Source: DASPRM01 sp035319065
Lineage (GTDB): Bacteria > Acidobacteriota > Terriglobia > Terriglobales > Acidobacteriaceae
DNA length: 12,276 nucleotides
Direction: 5' to 3'
NCBI GenBank assembly: GCA_035319065.1
Contig: DATHDM010000088.1
Location: 1 to 12,276 of the forward strand
Each line of letters opens with the position of its first letter. Position 1 is the first letter of the stretch. Shown here piece by piece: positions 8,191 to 12,276 of this stretch. Made by a program: the position numbers and the translations under genes. The notes beneath the pieces are model-generated. The model was not told the origin of the DNA. It ran no database searches and was given only the letters and a program-made list of their open reading frames with translations.

Positions 8191-8285
8191 GCCATTTGTA
8201 AAGTTACTGTAAATGAATTCAGGATTCATCACCTCGTGTTCAGCCGATTGTTAGGCTGATTCAGGTGTGCAGGAGAGCAGCTACC
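8191..8285. promoter_or_regulatory. Short leader with direct repeat and dyads before the split envelope gene
   Basis: TGTAAA occurs twice, at 8197-8202 and 8208-8213, exactly 11 bp apart, the spacing used by OmpR/PhoB-type response regulators. Directly after it lies a perfect dyad ATGAAT-N5-ATTCAT (8213-8229), and then TCAGCC-N8-GGCTGA (8240-8259). AGGAG at 8271-8275 is the ribosome site for a GTG at 8286. The regulator reading is inference; the repeats themselves are exact. Confidence 0.4.
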
Positions 8286-8606
8286 GTGAAATTTTTCTTC
8301 GCTCGCCCTTGTCAGATCTTTCTTCTCACGATAGCGGCTGCCAATCTAGCGGCACAGGCTTCCCCGACAGCCCAACAACCGCCGGCCGCCGACTCCTCAC
8401 CATCGCCTCAAACCTCGCCGGAGCAAAGCAAAGAACACCGCGACCTTCAAAAGCAGCAGCAAACCGGGACGTCCAACGACCGCCTCTTCTACACTTTACC
8501 GAATTTCCTCACGGTAGAGACCAAGGACGTACCTCCTCTCACCGCCGGGCAGAAATTCAAGGTCGTGACTCGCGGTTCTTTTGACTATATCCAGATCCCC
8601 TGGTAG
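8286..8606 (+). CDS. N-terminal part of a frameshifted conserved envelope protein
   Basis: First 106 residues of a protein that should continue into the next entry. The GTG at 8286 is preferred because AGGAG lies 10 nt upstream; an earlier in-frame GTG at 8265 would place that site inside the gene. VKFFFARPCQIFLLTIAAANLAAQ is a signal peptide, followed by a Ser/Pro/Gln-rich linker and then NDRLFYTLPNFLTVE and VPPLTAGQKFKVVTRGSFD, which I recognise from a conserved acidobacterial family without assigned function. The frame ends at TAG 8604-8606 right after IPW. Adding one C to the CCCC run at 8597-8600 would join it to the following frame as IPLVAFLAGVSQATNSEAGYG. The gene is therefore either broken or carries an assembly error. 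It lies 95 nt after the efflux channel gene and may be cotranscribed or have its own promoter. Confidence 0.75.
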   Translation: MKFFFARPCQIFLLTIAAANLAAQASPTAQQPPAADSSPSPQTSPEQSKEHRDLQKQQQTGTSNDRLFYTLPNFLTVETKDVPPLTAGQKFKVVTRGSFDYIQIPW

Positions 8607-8620
8607 CCTTTCTGGCCGGG

Positions 8621-9052
8621 GTGAGCCAGGCGACAAACAGCGAAGCCGGCTACGGTCAGGGCGCGGAAGGCTACGGCAAACGCTTTGCCGCCTACTTCGC
8701 CGATGGCACCATCGAGAACTATATGACCGGTGCTGTCCTGCCCAGCCTGCTCCATCAGGATCCTCGCTATTTTCAGTTGGGAACGGGAGGATTCTGGCAT
8801 CGCACCGGATACGCCATGAGCCGCATCGTCGTTACCCGCACCGATTCGGGTCACCCGCAGTTCAACTACTCCGAACTCGTCGGCAGTGCGATGTCAGCCG
8901 CCATCTCCACCTACAGCTATCATCCACACGAAGATCGTAATTTGGGGAATACCGCCAGCGTCTGGGGGTCACAGATCGGCTATGACACGTTGACTCTCGT
9001 GATCAAAGAGTTCTGGCCCGACATCCGCCGCAAGCTGCAGAAACAGAAATGA
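8621..9052 (+). CDS. C-terminal part of the frameshifted conserved envelope protein
   Basis: The frame is open from 8597 and matches the rest of the same family: AGYGQGAEGYGKRFAAYFAD, NYMTGAVLPSLLHQDPRYFQ, FWHRTGYAMSRIVVTRTDSG, QFNYSELVGSAMSAAIS and YDTLTLVIKEFWPDIRRKL. The alternation of small, aromatic and polar residues suggests an outer-membrane or periplasmic protein. With the first part, the repaired product would be about 255 residues, a normal length for the family as I recall it. A GTG at 8621 could open a 143-residue product, but no ribosome site precedes it, so independent translation is unlikely. No catalytic motif is recognisable. The conservation of the frame on both sides of the break suggests a recent mutation or a base-call error. 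Function unknown. Confidence 0.75.
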   Translation: MSQATNSEAGYGQGAEGYGKRFAAYFADGTIENYMTGAVLPSLLHQDPRYFQLGTGGFWHRTGYAMSRIVVTRTDSGHPQFNYSELVGSAMSAAISTYSYHPHEDRNLGNTASVWGSQIGYDTLTLVIKEFWPDIRRKLQKQK

Positions 9053-9353
9053 CGTGGAAAGAGTCCTCGACCGGGCAGGCATTTGTCCTCAAGAAAGGGG
9101 TGCGAGATCGCGAATCTGGCGGCTTAGCGATGGTTGCGCGGTGTGCAGTCGCCGCTCGGCGGCATTCGCAAGGCTGCCCTCCTCAGCGACGGCAATGAAA
9201 TAACGCAAATGACGAAGTTCCAATGTAAGGTACCCACGCTTTCAAGGGCATATCTCTATCACATAAAGTATTTGTTAACCAATGTGAATCGGGAACATCC
9301 TATGGACTGTCGACAGAACGCCAGTTCGTCTCAACTAAATTCAGGAGATCTCT
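9053..9353. other. Gene-free stretch before the hydrolase
   Basis: Three hundred bases without a credible gene. A small GC hairpin GCCGC-TCG-GCGGC lies at 9151-9163. An AT-rich patch at about 9240-9290 (with GTTAAC) probably contains the hydrolase promoter, but I cannot pick -35 and -10 boxes with confidence. Confidence 0.5.
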
Positions 9354-10058
9354 ATGTCCTTGGAAGGCAAACCCAGTATCGTTTTTGTTCACGGTCTATG
9401 GGCCGACGGTTCATGCTTCAGCAAACTGACCCCAACTCTCCAGAAAGAAGGATTTGAAGTAATCGCTTCCCAACACGGACTTGATTCACACGCGGGCGAC
9501 ATCGACTGCGTGAAGAGAACTCTGGGGCGTGTCAGCAACCCCGCGATCTTAGTCGGTCACTCTTACGGTGGGTCGGTCATCACGGCGGCCGGAACTGACC
9601 CACGAGTTGCAGCGCTTGTCTACGTCGCGGCGTTTGGCCCGGATGCCGACGAGACAACTCAAGGTCTGCAAGAGAAGTTTCCGGCAACCGATATTTTTTC
9701 CCATATCGAGGTTGCAGACGGACGCGTTTGGTTAAAGAGGGATGGCGTCCCGTCCTTTGCAGGTGATCTCCCCGAGGAAGAGCAAGAGCTGATCTGGGCC
9801 ACTCAGGGCGCCCCCGTAGCAGATTTGTTCCAACAAAAGGTGGAAGGTACTGCATGGAGATCGAAGCCCAGCTGGTACATCGTGGCTACGAAGGACCGTA
9901 CTATCCAGCCCGAATTGGAACGTTTCGTCGCGAAGCGCATGGGAGCAACAACCTTCGAGACCGATAGCAGCCACGTACCAATGTTGTCCCAGCCCGACTT
10001 CGTGCTAGATGTCATCCGAAAAGCCGCAGCCGCAGTTCAAAAGAAAAAGGCAGCGTAG
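9354..10058 (+). CDS. Alpha/beta-hydrolase fold esterase-like protein
   Basis: A complete 234-residue alpha/beta hydrolase, starting at ATG with AGGAG at 9343-9347, 6 nt away. The oxyanion motif FVHGLW is at residues 11-16. The nucleophile elbow GHSYGG puts the catalytic Ser at 70. The acid is probably Asp181 (VATKDRTI) and the base His207 (DSSHVPMLSQP), so the triad Ser-Asp-His is complete. There is no signal peptide, so the enzyme is cytoplasmic. The pattern with VYVAAFGPDADET and the late SSHVPMLSQPDFVLDVI is typical of small hydrolases related to the salicylate/plant methylesterase group (Abhydrolase_6), common in soil bacteria. The substrate cannot be told; it may be a small ester. The C-terminus ends in a basic KKKAA tail. 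It stands alone on the strand, with a terminator 26 nt after the stop. Confidence 0.9.
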   Translation: MSLEGKPSIVFVHGLWADGSCFSKLTPTLQKEGFEVIASQHGLDSHAGDIDCVKRTLGRVSNPAILVGHSYGGSVITAAGTDPRVAALVYVAAFGPDADETTQGLQEKFPATDIFSHIEVADGRVWLKRDGVPSFAGDLPEEEQELIWATQGAPVADLFQQKVEGTAWRSKPSWYIVATKDRTIQPELERFVAKRMGATTFETDSSHVPMLSQPDFVLDVIRKAAAAVQKKKAA

Positions 10059-10084
10059 TGAAGATCGCGAACCCCTCTATTCTC

Positions 10085-10116
10085 GACAGACCGTCGCGAG
10101 GCGGTCTGTCCTTTAT
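10085..10116 (+). terminator. Rho-independent terminator after the hydrolase gene
   Basis: A perfect 9-bp stem GACAGACCG/CGGTCTGTC (10085-10093 with 10102-10110). The stem can extend by a T-G and a C-G pair to close a GCGA tetraloop of the stable GNRA type. CTTTAT follows. It lies 26 nt after the hydrolase stop. The T run is short, but stem quality and position are good. Confidence 0.75.
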
Positions 10117-10233
10117 ACGGGCACACGATTGTTCAAGCGACTAGTATTGATAAGTCGACTTGTGTCAGTCGAATCGCAGCAACTCCTGAATAACGGGCTA
10201 CCCGGAAGTTGGCATCGCAGCTGTCTTCTGAAA

Positions 10234-10295
10234 CGAAGTGTGGCCCAGAATGTGCCCTACACTTCGAGCCCATGCGCGCCAATACGGGCTTTTTC
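10234..10295 (+). ncRNA. Candidate structured RNA: long hairpin plus terminator-like hairpin
   Basis: An 8-bp stem CGAAGTGT/ACACTTCG (10234-10241 with 10259-10266) continues inward as GGC/GCC after a 2-nt bulge. Directly after it, AGCCC/GGGCT (10267-10271 with 10286-10290) forms a second stem followed by five T. This is the form of a transcript 3' end. It could be the end of a small RNA or a second terminator for readthrough from the hydrolase. No RNA family is recognised. Confidence 0.35.
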
Positions 10296-10648
10296 GATGC
10301 TTCAACAAGAGTGCTTCCGTGCGGGCCAGGTTGTGGGCCGGTGATTGATTTCAGATGGCGTTCGTTGCTGTTCAACCTGCTGAGGTGCAACAACTCTTAA
10401 TCAGTTGGCCTGAATGCCGCTGTGACCGAACCCTAATTCTCCTGTTGTGGGCGACAAGCCCGTTCTTTAACTCAATTCTGCTCTAGGATTTCCTAGTAAA
10501 ACGTCTGCCGAAATCGCCCCAGATCACCGAAAGTTGTTCCCGCGTACTTTTGAACCGGCGACCCAACACAACGCGCAGACCCGCATCGGTATTGTAGTTT
10601 GCCTATGATAGTGGTGTTTTCGCGATGCCCCTGAAAACGGCGGGAATA

Positions 10649-10668
10649 GATTCCCCCTCCCGGCACCA
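10649..10668 (+). other. tRNA 3'-end-like fragment with CCA, possible attachment site remnant
   Basis: The 20 bases from GATTCCCCC to GGCACCA read like the 3' strand of a T-arm, the acceptor strand CTCCCGGC and an encoded ACCA end, as in many bacterial tRNA-Leu genes. The matching 5' acceptor strand, D-arm and anticodon arm are absent upstream, and the T-loop is disturbed (GGGAATAGATTCCC), so this is not a working tRNA gene. Such fragments are left when elements integrate into tRNA genes. No integrase is in the window. Confidence 0.35.
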
Positions 10669-10761
10669 GCCGCAAGTCCGCAGCATGGGTTTTGCTTACG
10701 CGCCAGTTGGCTGTTCAGTTTGACAGCATCGGGCGGTGACGACGACCAGCGCCGCCCACTC

Positions 10762-12174
10762 TCACGCGAGGGTGAGGGTCAATGCTGTCACCGACGCAGG
10801 CGGAAAGACATGAACCACTGAGCCACCTGTTACCCGAACCGCTGTCTCCTGCGGGCGAACCGCATTCGGCTGGTCGAACGTGTTATGCGCGTTCAGAGCT
10901 GCGTGAGTCAGGGTTGTCGCTTTCACGGCCGCAATCTTGCCCTGGCGAATGACGATCTCGGCTTCTCGTGGCCGGGACGTGTCGGCATTCACCACGGACA
11001 ACAGCACCTCTTTCCCCTTTTCATACCATGAGGCGGATCCGGTTAAGCCTGGAAAACTCGCGCTCTGGCCGTCACGGTCGTACGCAGCGGCGGGCGACGA
11101 GAAATCGGTCCGGACCGACATCCGGCCCTGGTGGGCGGCGTACATCTGGAAGATGTAGTAGACCGGGGTAACGATCAGCTTGTCCTCCTGCGAGAAGAAA
11201 AGACTGTTCAAACAGTTCATCAACTGAGCATTGCAAGCAACGCCAATTTTTCCCGGATGCCGGTTGAAGATGTCCAGCGTGATGGCGCTCATCACCGCAT
11301 CGCGCAGTGTGATCTGCTGGCCCAGGATGTAACTTGGGTCGGGCGAGGCGCCCGGCTGGTACCACGGGCCCCACTCATCCACCACCAGCTTCACCTCGTG
11401 GTCGCGGTCAATTTCACCCATCACCTTCCAATGGCCGGTAATCAGTCCTTCCATCTCCGCGCCTTCGCGCAGAAGCTCGTACCAATCGATAGGCGCGAAG
11501 CGCAAGGCGTCGCCTTTACCCTGGTTCCAATCCTTCGTCTTTCCTCGGCTAAGGTTCCAAGAGTAATGATGCAGTGAAAGTCCATAAATCTCCTGCAGCA
11601 GGCCGGAGCCTTTCTGGGCAACGCCTTCGAGGAATGCGCGGGTCCAATTCCAGTCGGAGTCGGATGGCCCGGAAGCAATCAATGATAGGTTGAGGCCATA
11701 ACGAGGAATCCAGCTTACGAACTTCCGCCATTCGGTGGCGTATTCTCCCGCAGTGAGATTGCCGCCGCATCCCCACGCCTCGTTGCCGACTCCCCAATAG
11801 AGCACAGGAAATGGTTGCGGAGACCCGTCCGCCGCGCGCAATTCGGAGAGGGATGTGGTGGCGGCCGGGGAATTGCAGTATTCGATCCACTGATAAAACT
11901 GCTCGGCCGGCAAACTGCGCACATTGGCGGCCAAGTAAGGCTGCGCGCCCACGAGCTTGCAAAATCGCACGAATTCGGCGGTGCCGAACTGATTGGGATC
12001 GTACTTTGCCGCTGTCGACGTGGTTCGTTGGGCGCCTGATTCACCAGCCCAAAAGTTCGTTCTCCGGGGGCGATCTTCGCGCGGTCCGACGCCGTCGCGC
12101 CAATCGTAACTGTCGGCGAAACAGCCGCCCGGCCAGCGCACGATCGCTGGTCGGATCGCGCGCAGGCGCTCCAC
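10762..12174 (-). CDS. GH51 alpha-L-arabinofuranosidase, N-terminally incomplete
   Basis: Glycoside hydrolase family 51, retaining enzyme that removes arabinofuranose side chains from plant polysaccharides such as arabinan or arabinoxylan. In the 470 residues readable from GTG 12174 are VRWPGGCFADSYDWRDGVGPR (12-32), FGTAEFVRFCKLVGAQPYLAAN (63-84), the acid/base Glu132 in YWGVGNEAWGCGG, HHYSWN (202-207), the nucleophile Glu267 in LVVDEWGPWY, and NAQLMNCLNSLF (315-326). A C-terminal beta-sandwich ends in VVHVFPPASVTALTL. The RWPGG motif normally lies about 80-100 residues into the protein, so the first strand of the barrel and any signal peptide are missing. The frame continues upstream with family-like sequence (residues GFELVERLRAI) but meets TAA at 12231-12229, and no ribosome site precedes the GTG. 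The gene is probably broken at its 5' end, or a frameshift lies near 12200-12276. Family is certain; activity is doubtful. Confidence 0.9.
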   Translation of the reverse strand: MERLRAIRPAIVRWPGGCFADSYDWRDGVGPREDRPRRTNFWAGESGAQRTTSTAAKYDPNQFGTAEFVRFCKLVGAQPYLAANVRSLPAEQFYQWIEYCNSPAATTSLSELRAADGSPQPFPVLYWGVGNEAWGCGGNLTAGEYATEWRKFVSWIPRYGLNLSLIASGPSDSDWNWTRAFLEGVAQKGSGLLQEIYGLSLHHYSWNLSRGKTKDWNQGKGDALRFAPIDWYELLREGAEMEGLITGHWKVMGEIDRDHEVKLVVDEWGPWYQPGASPDPSYILGQQITLRDAVMSAITLDIFNRHPGKIGVACNAQLMNCLNSLFFSQEDKLIVTPVYYIFQMYAAHQGRMSVRTDFSSPAAAYDRDGQSASFPGLTGSASWYEKGKEVLLSVVNADTSRPREAEIVIRQGKIAAVKATTLTHAALNAHNTFDQPNAVRPQETAVRVTGGSVVHVFPPASVTALTLTLA

Positions 12175-12276
12175 AAGTTCAAAGCCGCTCGGTTGTCTGA
12201 TTGGAGGCGGCTTCTCTAAGCCGGGAGATTACCGCCGGCTGCCCCGCGAAAAACTGGAAGGGCAGATGCAGGCGCT
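12175..12276 (-). other. Upstream edge of the GH51 gene with an in-frame stop
   Basis: On the minus strand, the GH51 frame stays open from 12228 to 12175 but contains no ATG, GTG or TTG start there, and is closed by TAA at 12231-12229. The other two minus frames also contain stops here (TAG near 12218, TGA near 12182). None of the three frames gives the expected N-terminal GH51 motif of the EHLG...GIWVG type, although only about 100 bases are visible. Confidence 0.6.

Larger units (their letters stand above)
10059..10761. other. Long gene-free region between convergent genes
   Basis: About 700 bases with no frame that looks like a protein gene; the open frames present have no recognisable motifs or ribosome sites. 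Visible elements are the terminator above, a hairpin pair at 10234-10295, a bulged stem-loop at 10364-10391, a palindrome CTAGGATTTCCTAG at 10483-10496, a tRNA-3'-end-like stretch at 10649-10668 and an inverted repeat at 10721-10790. The region lies between two genes that point towards each other, so no promoter is required here. Confidence 0.6.

Noticed and set aside
8621..9052. Independent gene starting at GTG 8621
   Set aside because: No ribosome site, and homology continues upstream of the GTG in the same frame (PLVAFLAG), so it is the tail of the split gene.
10133..10393. An 86-codon minus-strand frame in the gene-free region
   Set aside because: No recognised domain or ribosome site, and it runs through the hairpins at 10234-10295 and 10364-10391. 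It could belong to an interspersed repeat, which a nucleotide search against acidobacterial genomes would show.
10493..10675. A 60-codon minus-strand frame containing VPGGGI
   Set aside because: The VPGGGI string is the reverse translation of the tRNA-end-like stretch at 10649-10668, a known source of false small proteins.

Overview
The window looks like soil Acidobacteriota (Terriglobia-like) chromosome. This is judged from a SusC/Oar-like TonB-dependent receptor with an acidobacterial-type barrel end, a short membrane protein ending its second helix in the 'DDLH' signature, a conserved envelope protein of the 'LLHQDPRY' type, a GH51 enzyme and moderately high GC. No rRNA, intact tRNA, CRISPR array, transposase or integrase is visible.

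Layout, left to right. Positions 1-1632 hold the 3' part of a TonB-dependent receptor (+). A gene-free stretch of about 380 bases follows, with several hairpins. Positions 2012-8190 look like one heavy-metal efflux operon (+): a small membrane protein of unknown role, a lipoprotein periplasmic adaptor (CzcB-like), an RND pump (CzcA-like, HME class) and a TolC-like outer-membrane channel (CzcC-like). The last three are tightly spaced (3 nt gap, then an 11 nt overlap with a TTG start) and together form a tripartite pump that moves divalent metal ions across the envelope. No metal-sensing regulator lies in the window. Positions 8286-9052 hold a conserved acidobacterial envelope protein split by a one-base frameshift in a C run. 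Positions 9354-10058 hold a complete alpha/beta hydrolase, followed by a good terminator.

Positions 10059-10761 are about 700 bases without a credible gene. They contain two terminator-like hairpins, a palindrome and a 20-nt stretch that reads like the 3' end of a tRNA including CCA, which may mark an integration site. Positions 10762-12174 (-) hold a GH51 alpha-L-arabinofuranosidase with an intact catalytic core that lacks the usual N-terminal part; its frame is closed upstream by a stop.

Most of the content is ordinary. The points most worth checking are the frameshifted envelope gene, the tRNA-end fragment in the gene-free region, the 5'-broken GH51 gene, and the uncharacterised membrane protein leading the efflux operon. 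I see no convincing novel multi-gene system.
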